Shown in pieces: positions 8,327-17,541 of a stretch of 64,000 bases of DNA; positions within the stretch are counted from its first letter, which is position 1, and the number at the start of each line of letters is the position of its first letter. The notes under the pieces are model-generated. The model had not been told where the DNA came from, searched no databases, and was given only the letters and a program-made list of their open reading frames with translations. The position numbers were made by a program, and so were the translations under genes. Origin of the DNA: Vibrio tapetis subsp. quintayensis (GTDB taxonomy: Bacteria; Pseudomonadota; Gammaproteobacteria; Enterobacterales; Vibrionaceae); the NCBI RefSeq assembly GCF_030409945.1, contig NZ_JAUFQV010000004.1, forward strand, positions 1-64,000. The letters are read 5' to 3'.

Positions 8327-9337
8327 ATGTCAACGATTAAAGATGTATCTGATTACGCTGGCGTGTCTCAAGCTACTGTTTCTCGTGTGATAAATGGTAC
8401 TTGCCGTGTCAGCCATCATAAAAAATTGAAAGTAGAAGCGGCAATTAAAGACCTTGGCTATCAGCCCAACTCTATTGCGCAGGCTTTAGCGTCTCGTCGC
8501 ACTGGCTCCATCGGCATTGTTGTTCCTGAACTGGGCGGTTCTTTTTATTCAGGTCTATTGCAGTGCACAGAAGAGCAATTGAGAAAGTTGGGTTATCACA
8601 TTGTCGTCACCGCTGGTTCGAACTCAGAACAAGGACAAATAGACGCGATTGAATTCCTAATGGGACGTCGAGTCGATGGTTTGTTATTGCACACTCAACA
8701 AGTGAGTGATGATTATCTGACCAAGCTACACGAAAAAGGCATGCCTTTTGTCGCCTTCAATCGCTTTATTCCTGAAGTGGCTCATAGCTGTATTGATATT
8801 GATAACGAGCTTGGAGGCATGTTAGCCACTGAGCACTTAATTGAGAATGGCCATACAAACATCGCCTGCATTACGGGACCTTTAAGTAAATCAGATGCAA
8901 GAGCAAGGCTGCAGGGTTACCGGATCGCTTTAGAAAATGCAGGAATTGAATACAACGAATCCATTGTGGTTGAAGCCGGTTTCACGGAAGAAACAGGCGC
9001 TTTAGCCATAAATAAATTGATTAAGCGAAATGCGAAGTTCAGTGCCATTTTCTCATCTAATGATGACATGGCGTTTGGCGCATACGAGCAGCTAGGCCGA
9101 CAAAACTATTCGGTACCTGAAGACATTTCATTGGTAGGTTTCGATAACATCCTTTTCACACGTTATCTCACACCTGCATTAACCACCATAGATTTTCCCG
9201 TTGAGCGAATGAGTGCGGAGGCCGTACAACTTCTTGTTCAAAAGCTTAATAAGAAAAAGGAAGACGTGAGATTCAAACTCTCACCTTCACTAGTCATTCG
9301 TGATTCTGTACTGAACACCCGGAATGAACTTATATAA
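8327..9337 (+). CDS. LacI-family transcriptional regulator of the glucan operon
   Basis: 336 residues, full family length. N-terminal helix-turn-helix (residues ~3-25, IKDVSDYAGVSQATVSRVINGT) with hinge helix around 48-58, followed by a type I periplasmic-binding-fold effector domain (GIVVPELGGSFYSGLL, DGLLLHTQ, IFSSNDDMAFGA, LVGFDN). It would repress until a sugar, probably a beta-glucoside or glucose-1-phosphate-like inducer, binds. A strong AGGGGGGA ribosome binding site fixes the start. It ends only 18 bases before the binding-protein gene and so is likely the first gene of the transport operon it controls, with operator-like sequences just upstream. Confidence 0.9.
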   Translation: MSTIKDVSDYAGVSQATVSRVINGTCRVSHHKKLKVEAAIKDLGYQPNSIAQALASRRTGSIGIVVPELGGSFYSGLLQCTEEQLRKLGYHIVVTAGSNSEQGQIDAIEFLMGRRVDGLLLHTQQVSDDYLTKLHEKGMPFVAFNRFIPEVAHSCIDIDNELGGMLATEHLIENGHTNIACITGPLSKSDARARLQGYRIALENAGIEYNESIVVEAGFTEETGALAINKLIKRNAKFSAIFSSNDDMAFGAYEQLGRQNYSVPEDISLVGFDNILFTRYLTPALTTIDFPVERMSAEAVQLLVQKLNKKKEDVRFKLSPSLVIRDSVLNTRNELI

Positions 9338-9355
9338 CAACAAAGGACTATTAAC

Positions 9356-10600
9356 ATGAACCTTAAGACTATGACTATTTCAGGAGCGGTTGCTCTTGGT
9401 CTTGCTGCAAGTGCTGGCGCTGCGGATTCTTCAATTCGCTTTGATGGCTTCCCTGACTTTGATAGCAGCCTGAAAGTGCTACTGCCTGAATTTGAAAAAG
9501 AGTCGGGCATCAAAGTGGATTACCTCATGAACAACCATGGTGATCATCATACTAAATTGACAACCAACCTAGCGACAGGCTCTGGTGCTGGTGATGTCAT
9601 TGTTGTGGATGTTGAAAAAATAGGTCCATTCGTTGGCTCTGGCGGTTTGGTTAACCTATCAAAGCAGTACGGTGTTGATAAATACGAACAAGATTTTGCC
9701 CCGTACGCATGGGCACAAGGTAAAGGCGGCGACGGCGACATGTATGGTATCCCGGTGGATTTAGGCCCTGGTGTTATGTACTACCGTACCGATATTTTTG
9801 AAAATGCTGGCATTGACGTAAAAGAAGCCATCAAGGATTGGGATTCATACATTAAAGCAGGTGAAGAGCTTAAAAAACACAACGTACAACTGATTGCATC
9901 GGCGGCAGACGTAGCACAAGCCATTATCTTTACAACCGTTCCTGAAGGTGAAGGTCTGTACTTCGATGATAAAGGCAACCCGGTTGTGACATCCGAACGT
10001 TTTGTACATGCATTTGAAGTGGCGAAAGAAATCCGTGAGAAAGGACTTGATGGACGCATTCTTGCTTGGTCTAACGAATGGTACGAAGGTTTCCGTACTG
10101 GCACGCTGGCGACTCAATTGTCGGGCGCATGGTTACTTGGTCACTTAAATAACTGGATTGCCCCAGATACAAAAGGCAAATGGGCGGTTTCTAACCTACC
10201 AGATGGTATCTACGGTAGTTGGGGCGGTTCATTCCTTTCTATTCCAAAGCAATCTAAGCACCAAGACGAAGCGTGGAAGCTGATTGAATACATGACAACC
10301 AATGGTGATGTACAGCTTAAGAGCTTTGAAACCATTGCTGCTTTCCCTGCTAACACAACAACGTACGGTGATGACCTGTTCAATGAAGAAGTTGAATTCT
10401 TAGGTGGTCAAAAAGCTCGCCAACTATTTGCTGAAGTGGCGAAAAACATTAAACCCGTTCAACCAAGTAAAGGCGACCACGTTGCTCGCTCTATCATCTT
10501 GGAAAATGCTCTGATGGAAGTTCTTGATGAAGGTAAAGACATCAAAACAGCACTTAAAGATGCAGAACGTATGATCAAGCGCCGTACACGTAAACTTTAA
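9356..10600 (+). CDS. Sugar ABC transporter substrate-binding protein
   Basis: 414 residues. Signal peptide of about 22 residues ending SAGA. The mature protein is an SBP_bac_1 (family 1) carbohydrate-binding protein: LLPEFEKESGIKVDY, GAGDVIVVDVEKIGPF, YGIPVDLGPGVMYYRTDIF, GTLATQLSGAWLLGHL. It captures an oligosaccharide in the periplasm and delivers it to the two permeases that follow. The AAAGGA ribosome binding site and ATG are well placed. A hairpin between this gene and the permease gene probably raises its expression over the membrane subunits. Context (GH1, GH94) points to cello- or other beta-gluco-oligosaccharides. Confidence 0.9.
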   Translation: MNLKTMTISGAVALGLAASAGAADSSIRFDGFPDFDSSLKVLLPEFEKESGIKVDYLMNNHGDHHTKLTTNLATGSGAGDVIVVDVEKIGPFVGSGGLVNLSKQYGVDKYEQDFAPYAWAQGKGGDGDMYGIPVDLGPGVMYYRTDIFENAGIDVKEAIKDWDSYIKAGEELKKHNVQLIASAADVAQAIIFTTVPEGEGLYFDDKGNPVVTSERFVHAFEVAKEIREKGLDGRILAWSNEWYEGFRTGTLATQLSGAWLLGHLNNWIAPDTKGKWAVSNLPDGIYGSWGGSFLSIPKQSKHQDEAWKLIEYMTTNGDVQLKSFETIAAFPANTTTYGDDLFNEEVEFLGGQKARQLFAEVAKNIKPVQPSKGDHVARSIILENALMEVLDEGKDIKTALKDAERMIKRRTRKL

Positions 10601-10617
10601 TTCTTTGCTTGTAGTTT

Positions 10618-10638
10618 GGAGGCACGTTCAGTGCCTCC
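10618..10638 (+). other. Intercistronic hairpin between binding-protein and permease genes
   Basis: Perfect 8-bp stem GGAGGCAC / GTGCCTCC with a 5-nt loop and no T tract. Such elements between binding-protein and permease genes (as in malE-malF) stabilise the upstream mRNA or partly stop transcription. Confidence 0.7.
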
Positions 10639-10657
10639 TGTTTAAGAGGTCGTTATT

Positions 10658-11644
10658 ATGAATCAGGCTACCGACAACGCTATGCAAGTCCCAGCGCGTG
10701 AGCCGCTTTTTTCTTTGCAAAATTTGAAAGCGCTTACACCGTACGGGTTCTTATTGCCGTTCTTAGCTATTTTTTCTGTTTTTGGGATTTTCCCGTTACT
10801 GTTTTCTGTATTTTTGTCATTCCATGAATGGAACCCGGTCGAAGGCGTTGGTGCCATGGAGTTCGTAGGGTTAGAAAACTACGCTCTGGCTCTGACTGAC
10901 CCGTGGTTATGGCGCTCGCTCAAAAATACATTCTGGTTAGCCATTACATCGGGTGTTGCGCAGCACTTAGTTGCCATACCTGTAGCGTATATTCTAGTTT
11001 CGATGAGTGACCGCTTACGTCATTGGTTGACGTCGGCGTACTTTTTACCGTTCATCACATCAACGGTTGCAGCGTCGCTTATCTTTTTCAATATGTATTC
11101 ACCAAGCTCGGGCATCATCAACCAAACTTTAATGGCCTTAGCTGACAGCAGTCTATTTGGTTGGGCTTTCTCTTGGGTTAATGATTATCAGCCAATTCGC
11201 TGGCTAGATGATGCAGATTTAATCAAACCTTCTATCGCCATCATGGTTTTTTGGAAGTACACCGGTTTCAACATTGTACTTTATACAACAGGGCTCATGA
11301 CGATTCCGAAAGACATTCTAGAAGCCGCTCGTATGGATGGAGCTAACGCATTCCGTCGTTTCTGGAATATATCGTTACCTATGATTCGTCCATTTGTTTT
11401 CTTCGCTATTACCATGACGATCATCGGCAACTTGCAGTTATTTGAAGAACCGTTTGTATTAACTCGTGGTACGGGTGGTACGGGTCAGTCAGGTCTTACG
11501 ATTTCAATGTACCTCTACAAAGTGGGTTGGGAATGGCTAGAAATGGGTACGGCATCTGCTATTTCATGGTTGCTGTTTGCGTTGATTGCAACTTGTACAA
11601 CGATTCAATTCTTCTTCTTTGGTAAGAAAGGGTTAGGGGAGTAA
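10658..11644 (+). CDS. Sugar ABC transporter permease, MalF/UgpA type
   Basis: 328 residues with six hydrophobic helices, the first at about 30-53. The cytoplasmic coupling motif EAARMDGANAFRRFWNISLP (222-241) is the EAA loop that docks on the ATPase. A soluble N-terminal extension of about 25 residues lacks features. It pairs with the permease that starts four bases downstream and with the UgpC/MsmX-type ATPase further on. Family 1 sugar importer (CUT1). Confidence 0.9.
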   Translation: MNQATDNAMQVPAREPLFSLQNLKALTPYGFLLPFLAIFSVFGIFPLLFSVFLSFHEWNPVEGVGAMEFVGLENYALALTDPWLWRSLKNTFWLAITSGVAQHLVAIPVAYILVSMSDRLRHWLTSAYFLPFITSTVAASLIFFNMYSPSSGIINQTLMALADSSLFGWAFSWVNDYQPIRWLDDADLIKPSIAIMVFWKYTGFNIVLYTTGLMTIPKDILEAARMDGANAFRRFWNISLPMIRPFVFFAITMTIIGNLQLFEEPFVLTRGTGGTGQSGLTISMYLYKVGWEWLEMGTASAISWLLFALIATCTTIQFFFFGKKGLGE

Positions 11645-11648
11645 TACC

Positions 11649-12515
11649 ATGAGTCTTCATGCACTTAAGCCTAATGATAAGGCGATAGAAATTTTAACGA
11701 AAGTGGCAATGGCGCTGCTGGCTGCGGTATTGATTACATCAGCGTTAATTACTGTCTTTCCATTTTTTTGGTCTGCGTTACTTTCAACTCGCGATCGTAC
11801 GGAAATTTTTGGTACAGGCATTAGCTTTGCTATTGGTGACAGCCTTGCGATCAACTATGAAAAATTGCTGCAAATCATGCCATTTTGGCAAGCGATGTTT
11901 AACTCGATTTACGTGGCGTTTTTAGGCACGACGATTTCACTACTGTTTTGCAGCATGGGCGGCTATGCGTTCGCGGTATTCCAGTTTAAAGGCAAAAACG
12001 TCCTGTTCGGAATGTTGGTTGGCTCAATGATGATCCCACCGGTATTGAGCTTGATCCCTTACTTCATGATCGTGAAATTCTTAGGCTTGATGGATAACCA
12101 CATTGCGGTGTGGCTGCCGTTCACCGCGACGCCATTTGGTATTTTCTTGATGCGCCAACACGTGATTGCATCAATACCAAAAGAGCTGCTAGAAGCGTCG
12201 AAATTAGACGGAGCGGGTGAGTTTAGAACGTACTGGAGTGTGGTTCTACCATTAATGAAACCCGCACTGGCGACGTTGGCTATCGTGCAATTCGTTTTCT
12301 TCTGGAACAGCTTTATGAATCCATTGGTTGTGTTAACCACACCAGAAAACTACGTGATCACGCAGGCACTTCGAAGTGTGCAGGGCATACCAAATACCCC
12401 TTGGGGCGCGGTAATGCTGGGAACCACGATTTCGATAATGCCATTGGTTGTCACCTATTTATTTGCCTCTAAACAAATGATCAGCGGGTTAACCTCTGGC
12501 GCAGTAAAAGGATAG
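11649..12515 (+). CDS. Sugar ABC transporter permease, MalG/UgpE type
   Basis: 288 residues and six membrane helices, with the EAA loop EASKLDGAGEFRTYWSVVLP at 182-201. It is the second half of the heterodimeric CUT1 channel. It starts four bases after the first permease and ends five bases before the GH1 gene, so it is translationally linked to both. Confidence 0.9.
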   Translation: MSLHALKPNDKAIEILTKVAMALLAAVLITSALITVFPFFWSALLSTRDRTEIFGTGISFAIGDSLAINYEKLLQIMPFWQAMFNSIYVAFLGTTISLLFCSMGGYAFAVFQFKGKNVLFGMLVGSMMIPPVLSLIPYFMIVKFLGLMDNHIAVWLPFTATPFGIFLMRQHVIASIPKELLEASKLDGAGEFRTYWSVVLPLMKPALATLAIVQFVFFWNSFMNPLVVLTTPENYVITQALRSVQGIPNTPWGAVMLGTTISIMPLVVTYLFASKQMISGLTSGAVKG

Positions 12516-12520
12516 AGATA

Positions 12521-13870
12521 ATGCAAAAGTATCAACTTCCACAAGATTCAAAAATGTTGACGTCCGAGTTTGTGTTTGGCGTAGCAACGTCTTCTTATCA
12601 AATTGAAGGTGGCGCAAGCCTGGGCGGGAGAACAGATTCCATTTGGGATACTTTCTGTCGTAAGCCAGGAGCGGTAGCTAACTTCGAAAACGGTGATGTC
12701 GCTTGTGATCATTACCATCTTTGGAAACAAGACATCGAGATGATTCATAGCATGGGTGTCGATGCGTACCGTTTGTCTTTGGCATGGCCTCGTATCATGC
12801 CAGCAGAAGGCGAAGTGAACCCTGAAGGGTTAGCTTTCTATCAAAACATCATTGACGAGTGCCATGCCAAAGGCATGAAAGTTTACGTTACTTTGTACCA
12901 CTGGGATTTACCGCAATACCTTGAAGATCGAGGTGGTTGGTTAAATCGTGAAACCGCTTACAAATTTGCTGAGTATGCAGAGGTATTAAGTAAACACTTC
13001 GGTGACAGCATTGATGTGTACACCACGTTAAATGAGCCCTTTGTTTCCGCGTTTCTTGGCTACCGCTGGGGCGAGCATGCTCCGGGTATTAAAGGTGAAA
13101 AAGAAGGCTTTCAAGCTTCTCACCACCTAATGCTTGGCCACGGGTTAGCCATGCCAATCATGCGCAAAAACGCACCGAAATCACTGCATGGCATCGTGGT
13201 GAACGCAACGCCAGCTTACCCTGAGTCTGAAAAAGACATTGGTGCGGCAAAGTATTGCGAAGCAGAGAACTTCCATTGGTTTATCGACCCAGTATTAATG
13301 GGGCAATATCCTGCGGTGGTGCTGGAACGTCAAGCGCACAATATGCCACTTATTCTAGCGGGTGATCTGGATATCATCAGCGCTCCAGTGGACTACATTG
13401 GCATTAACTACTACACACGCACAGTGGCGCGATTTAATGAAAATGGCGACATTGAACGAGTGCCGCAAACCAACCAAGATCACACGTACATTGGCTGGGA
13501 AATCTATCCTCGAGGGTTAACCGATTTGCTCGTTCGTTTCAAAGAACGCTACAGCAACTTGCCGCCGCTTTACATTACTGAAAATGGCGCTGCAGGGGAC
13601 GATAAATTGGTCGATGGCGTTGTTAATGATGAACAACGAGTGCGTTATTTCCAAGGCCACCTTAATGCGGTTGACCAAGCGATTCGTTTGGGCGTTCGCG
13701 TAGACGGTTATTTTGCGTGGAGCTTGATGGATAACTTTGAATGGGCGTTCGGTTACTGCCAACGTTTTGGCATGGTACATGTCGACTATACAACTCAAAA
13801 AAGAACCTTAAAAAACAGTGCGATTGCATACCAAAACATGTTGATTGAACGCGCTGAGGAGATGAAATAA
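12521..13870 (+). CDS. GH1 beta-glucosidase
   Basis: 449 residues, the usual length of bacterial GH1 enzymes, with no signal peptide, so cytoplasmic. The acid/base is E172 in TLNEPF and the nucleophile E354 in ITENG. The N-terminal glycone-binding pattern FVFGVATSSYQIEG and the C-terminal SLMDNFEWAFGY are present. It hydrolyses beta-linked glucosides (or 6-phospho forms in some relatives); being inside an ABC, not a PTS, operon, it should act on unphosphorylated cello-oligosaccharides. The stop overlaps the ATPase start by one base (TAATG). Confidence 0.93.
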   Translation: MQKYQLPQDSKMLTSEFVFGVATSSYQIEGGASLGGRTDSIWDTFCRKPGAVANFENGDVACDHYHLWKQDIEMIHSMGVDAYRLSLAWPRIMPAEGEVNPEGLAFYQNIIDECHAKGMKVYVTLYHWDLPQYLEDRGGWLNRETAYKFAEYAEVLSKHFGDSIDVYTTLNEPFVSAFLGYRWGEHAPGIKGEKEGFQASHHLMLGHGLAMPIMRKNAPKSLHGIVVNATPAYPESEKDIGAAKYCEAENFHWFIDPVLMGQYPAVVLERQAHNMPLILAGDLDIISAPVDYIGINYYTRTVARFNENGDIERVPQTNQDHTYIGWEIYPRGLTDLLVRFKERYSNLPPLYITENGAAGDDKLVDGVVNDEQRVRYFQGHLNAVDQAIRLGVRVDGYFAWSLMDNFEWAFGYCQRFGMVHVDYTTQKRTLKNSAIAYQNMLIERAEEMK

Positions 13871-14961
13871 TGGCTAAAGTAGAATTTAAGCAAATCAAAA
13901 AATCATACGGTGACGTAGAAGTTGTTAAGCACTTTGATTTTACTGTAGAAGATGGTGAATTCGTTGTATTTCTTGGTCCATCAGGTTGTGGTAAGTCGAC
14001 AACGCTGCGCATGTTAGCCGGTTTAGAAAGCATCACAGGCGGTGAGATTTACGTTGGTGGTAAGTTGATGAACAAGATCGACGCCAAAGATCGAGATCTG
14101 GCCATGGTGTTCCAAAGTTATGCACTTTACCCCCATATGACAGTATACGAAAATATCGCTTTTGCTTTGAAACTGAAAGGCATGTCTAAGCCAGATATTG
14201 ATGTAGAAGTGCGCAAAGCAACCAAGATGCTAGAGCTTGATCCCCTGTTGGACCGTAAGCCAAAGGAACTTTCTGGTGGTCAACGTCAGCGTGTTGCGAT
14301 GGGGCGTGCGATGGTTCGTACACCTAAAGTATTCCTATTTGATGAGCCCCTATCAAACTTGGACGCAAAATTACGTGGTGTGATGCGAGAAGAGATTAAA
14401 CAGCTTCACCGTGAACTAAAAACCACCACAATTTACGTAACGCACGATCAAATCGAAGCCATGACGTTGGCGGATCGCATAGTGATTCTAAAAGATGGCT
14501 ATGTTGCACAAGTAGGCACGCCAACGGAAGTGTTCCAACGTCCTGCCAACAAATTTGTTGCTCAGTTCATTGGTAACCCATCGATGAACATGTTGGATGC
14601 AACCTTAATCGGCGAGCAGGGTAACTGGCAGATTGAATTAGGCGACATTCGCATTCCACTGCCTGAGCGCTTCCACAAATTGGCGTCTAAAAATCTGGCT
14701 TTGCATTTTGGCATCAGGCCGACCGACATTCATTTGCGTGCTGAACAGGTTGACCATGACCGCGTGCTACCTATCCCGGTCAGTATCAAAGACAAAGAAC
14801 TGCTCGGTGCCAGCATCCTATTGAGAACCAACATTGCAGGACAGCCTTTGATGGTTGAAAGCCAAGCAACGGAAATTGCGCAAAATGACGCAACCTTGTT
14901 CTTAGATTTAGATGCCATTCACCTATTTGATGCCCTGAGTGAAAACTCACTAGCGAGCTAA
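13870..14961 (+). CDS. Sugar ABC transporter ATPase, UgpC/MalK/MsmK type
   Basis: 363 residues. Walker A GPSGCGKST (36-44), Q-loop MVFQSYALYPHM, signature LSGGQ (134-138), Walker B VFLFDEP (154-160), D-loop SNLD and switch histidine THDQ are all intact. The C-terminal third is the TOBE/OB regulatory domain of CUT1 ATPases. Translational coupling to the GH1 gene by a one-base overlap. It energises the permeases at 10658-12515. Confidence 0.93.
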   Translation: MAKVEFKQIKKSYGDVEVVKHFDFTVEDGEFVVFLGPSGCGKSTTLRMLAGLESITGGEIYVGGKLMNKIDAKDRDLAMVFQSYALYPHMTVYENIAFALKLKGMSKPDIDVEVRKATKMLELDPLLDRKPKELSGGQRQRVAMGRAMVRTPKVFLFDEPLSNLDAKLRGVMREEIKQLHRELKTTTIYVTHDQIEAMTLADRIVILKDGYVAQVGTPTEVFQRPANKFVAQFIGNPSMNMLDATLIGEQGNWQIELGDIRIPLPERFHKLASKNLALHFGIRPTDIHLRAEQVDHDRVLPIPVSIKDKELLGASILLRTNIAGQPLMVESQATEIAQNDATLFLDLDAIHLFDALSENSLAS

Positions 14962-14969
14962 ATTGAAGG

Positions 14970-15039
14970 ACGGTTTGTCACAACCGTACCTTATTTAAGA
15001 CATGTCGGATGATAACGCCTTAACGGAATGTAAGGCGTT
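14970..15039 (+). other. Two hairpins between ATPase and GH94 genes
   Basis: ACGGTT / AACCGT (14970-14987, 6-nt loop) and AACGCCTTA / TAAGGCGTT (15014-15039, 8-nt loop). Neither has a T tract. They probably act as mRNA boundary structures inside the operon rather than full terminators; the GH94 ribosome binding site (AAGGAAC) follows directly. Confidence 0.6.
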
Positions 15040-15051
15040 TAAGGAACAACA

Positions 15052-17463
15052 ATGAAATTTGGATACTTTGACGATAGCAACAAAGAGTATGTTGCAACCA
15101 CACCCATCACGCCTATCAAGTGGTGTAATTACGTTGGCACGCTGGATTTTGGTGGTCTAGTTGATAGCAATGGAGGCGTATTAATTTGCAAAGGTGATCC
15201 TGCGCTTAATCGCATTACTAAGTACGTCGCCCAGTTGCCTAACTCGGATTTTAAGGGCTCGACGCTTTACTTAAAGGTCACCAATAAACAAGGTGATGTA
15301 GAGGTTTTCTCACCGTTTTATACACCTACACTCAAGCCGTTAGACAAGTTTGAAAACCATACCGGTCTTTCTTACACGAACATCATTTCAGAAGCCTTTG
15401 GTGTGCGTTGTGAAGCGACGTTCTTTGTGCCAAAGAATCAGCCTGTCTTGCTACAAGACATTAAGATCACCAATATTTCGGATGAAGAACTTCATGTAGA
15501 CGTAGTACCTGTGTACGAATTCACTCACTTCGATGCGCTAAAACAACTACTCAATGCTGATTGGGTACCGCAGACTATGATGGTGCAGCCGCACACTGAA
15601 GAAAGCGGGCACATTGTGCTTGAGCAGTACGCCTTTATGAAGCGAGATTTTGCGGTAAACCTAATGACAGCCGACCGAGTGGCGACGTCTTTTGATGGGG
15701 ACCGTCAGCAATTTCTAGGTGACTTTGGTTTTGGCAGTTGGGCCGCACCGCAAGCCCTCAACAATCCTGAACTGGGTAACACCGACTGCTTGCGTGGCGA
15801 TAATATTGGTGCGCTGAATTTACGTCTAGGATGGCTTGCTACTGGTGATACAGAGCGTACAGTGGTTCAGCTTACTCAAATGGAAAGCCTAGAAGCGGCG
15901 AAACCATTAATGGCCAAGTATCGCGACCACGCTGAAGTAGACGCGGCGTTTAAGGAATTAGCAGAAGGTTGGGATAGCTACTTAGACATTCTTCAAGTAG
16001 ACACTCCGGATCCAAGCATGAACTCGATGCTGAATGTACACAACCCTCGTCAGTGTCATACAACCAAAAACTGGTCACGTTACCTCTCGTTATACCAATT
16101 GGGTTACGGCGCTCGTGGTATTGGTTTCCGTGACTCTTCTCAGGATACCTTGGGTGTTATCGCTCATATGCCAGAAGAAGCCAGAGAATTCATCGAACGC
16201 TTACTGTCAGTGCAAAAGGCCGATGGTTCTGCCATGCACCAGTTCTTTCCATCGACCATGGAAGCCAATGAGGGCGATTCTCGTGAAGAAGAAGATCGTC
16301 CGAACTATTACGGCGACGATCATCTGTGGATCATCTATGCCGTAACGCAGTACGTTAAAGAAACAGGCAACGCTGCGTTCTTAGATAAAGAGATTCCATT
16401 TTACGAAAAAGACGCCGATGGTGAGCCTGTATCTGCGGCGAGCGTTTGGGATCACTTGTGTCGTTCAATTCATTTCACGTACACCAATACTGGCGCGCAC
16501 GGCCTGCCGTTACTGGGCTTTGCGGATTGGAATGACACAGTAAACTTACCGACTGGCGCAGAATCTATGATGGTCGCTAACATGTACGGTAAAGCGCTAT
16601 TGGATATGCTGGACTTATGCGAACTTCGTGATGACGTTGTATTGAGCGAAAAATTTGCCGAGCAATACCAGCAGATGAAAGACGTCGTTAATACTCAAGG
16701 TTGGGACGGAGCTTGGTATGTACGTTATTTCGATGAAGCAGGGGCACCTATTGGTTCTCATACTAACGAACAAGGTCAAATTTACACCAACGGTCAAAGC
16801 TGGCCTGTAATTTCTGGTTTTGCAACCCAAGAGCGTGCTGCAACGGCGTTGAATTCTGTTTATAGCAAACTGAACACCGCCAATGGAATTAAACTTTCTA
16901 CGCCAGGATACAACGGGTTTGATCCTAAGCTTGGTGGCGTTTCGACTTACCCTCCAGGTGCGAAAGAAAACGGTGGGATTTTCCTCCACTCGAACCCTTG
17001 GGTGATGATTGCCGAAGCCCAAATGGGCAATGGCGACCGTGCCTACGAGTACTATAAGCAAATTAATCCGGCGTCAAAAAATGACAGCTTGGATGTATTC
17101 CAGTCGGAACCGTATTGCTACCCTCAAAATATCTTGGGCGATGAGCACAAGCAGTTTGGTTTAGGTCGAAATGCTTGGTTGTCAGGCACTTCTTCCTGGA
17201 CATACGTCGCGGGTACGCAGTGGATTTTGGGTATTCGTCCAGAAATTGATGGTTTGGTGGTGGATCCGTGTATCCCGGCTAAGTGGCCCGAGTTTAGTGT
17301 TCGTCGTCAGTTCCGAGGAGCCACGTATAATATCCGCGTTTCTAACCCACGAAATGTGTGTAAAGGCGTGGCGCAAATGCGAGTGAACGGCGAGGTGATT
17401 GTCGGCAATAAAGCCCCTGCCTTTACTTCCGGCGAACATACAATTGAGGTGGTATTAGGCTAA
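15052..17463 (+). CDS. GH94 glycoside phosphorylase (cellobiose-phosphorylase family)
   Basis: 803 residues, no signal peptide. Start MKFGYFDDSNKEYV matches the start of cellobiose and chitobiose phosphorylases. Key features: IGFRDSSQDTLG, the catalytic acid D492 in ADWND, and the phosphate-site region STYPPGAKENGGIF. GH94 enzymes use phosphate to split a beta-glucoside into alpha-sugar-1-phosphate plus the reducing sugar, saving one ATP. The N-terminal 50-80 residues (IKWCNYVGTLDFGG, CKGDPALNRITKY) differ from the classical cellobiose enzyme, so laminaribiose, sophorose or cellobionate are possible too. Last gene of the sense-strand run begun at 8327. Confidence 0.85.
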   Translation: MKFGYFDDSNKEYVATTPITPIKWCNYVGTLDFGGLVDSNGGVLICKGDPALNRITKYVAQLPNSDFKGSTLYLKVTNKQGDVEVFSPFYTPTLKPLDKFENHTGLSYTNIISEAFGVRCEATFFVPKNQPVLLQDIKITNISDEELHVDVVPVYEFTHFDALKQLLNADWVPQTMMVQPHTEESGHIVLEQYAFMKRDFAVNLMTADRVATSFDGDRQQFLGDFGFGSWAAPQALNNPELGNTDCLRGDNIGALNLRLGWLATGDTERTVVQLTQMESLEAAKPLMAKYRDHAEVDAAFKELAEGWDSYLDILQVDTPDPSMNSMLNVHNPRQCHTTKNWSRYLSLYQLGYGARGIGFRDSSQDTLGVIAHMPEEAREFIERLLSVQKADGSAMHQFFPSTMEANEGDSREEEDRPNYYGDDHLWIIYAVTQYVKETGNAAFLDKEIPFYEKDADGEPVSAASVWDHLCRSIHFTYTNTGAHGLPLLGFADWNDTVNLPTGAESMMVANMYGKALLDMLDLCELRDDVVLSEKFAEQYQQMKDVVNTQGWDGAWYVRYFDEAGAPIGSHTNEQGQIYTNGQSWPVISGFATQERAATALNSVYSKLNTANGIKLSTPGYNGFDPKLGGVSTYPPGAKENGGIFLHSNPWVMIAEAQMGNGDRAYEYYKQINPASKNDSLDVFQSEPYCYPQNILGDEHKQFGLGRNAWLSGTSSWTYVAGTQWILGIRPEIDGLVVDPCIPAKWPEFSVRRQFRGATYNIRVSNPRNVCKGVAQMRVNGEVIVGNKAPAFTSGEHTIEVVLG

Positions 17464-17500
17464 CGAAAACGGTGCAGCTTTTGGGCTGCACCTTTCGTTT
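17462..17500. terminator. Bidirectional terminator between GH94 and epimerase genes
   Basis: Stem GGTGCAGC / GCTGCACC with a 6-nt loop, extended by ACGAAA / TTTCGT. It lies between convergent genes. Confidence 0.8.
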
Positions 17501-17541
17501 GGAGCGTTTTCGTTTGAACAATGAATCAACAAGATAAAGCA

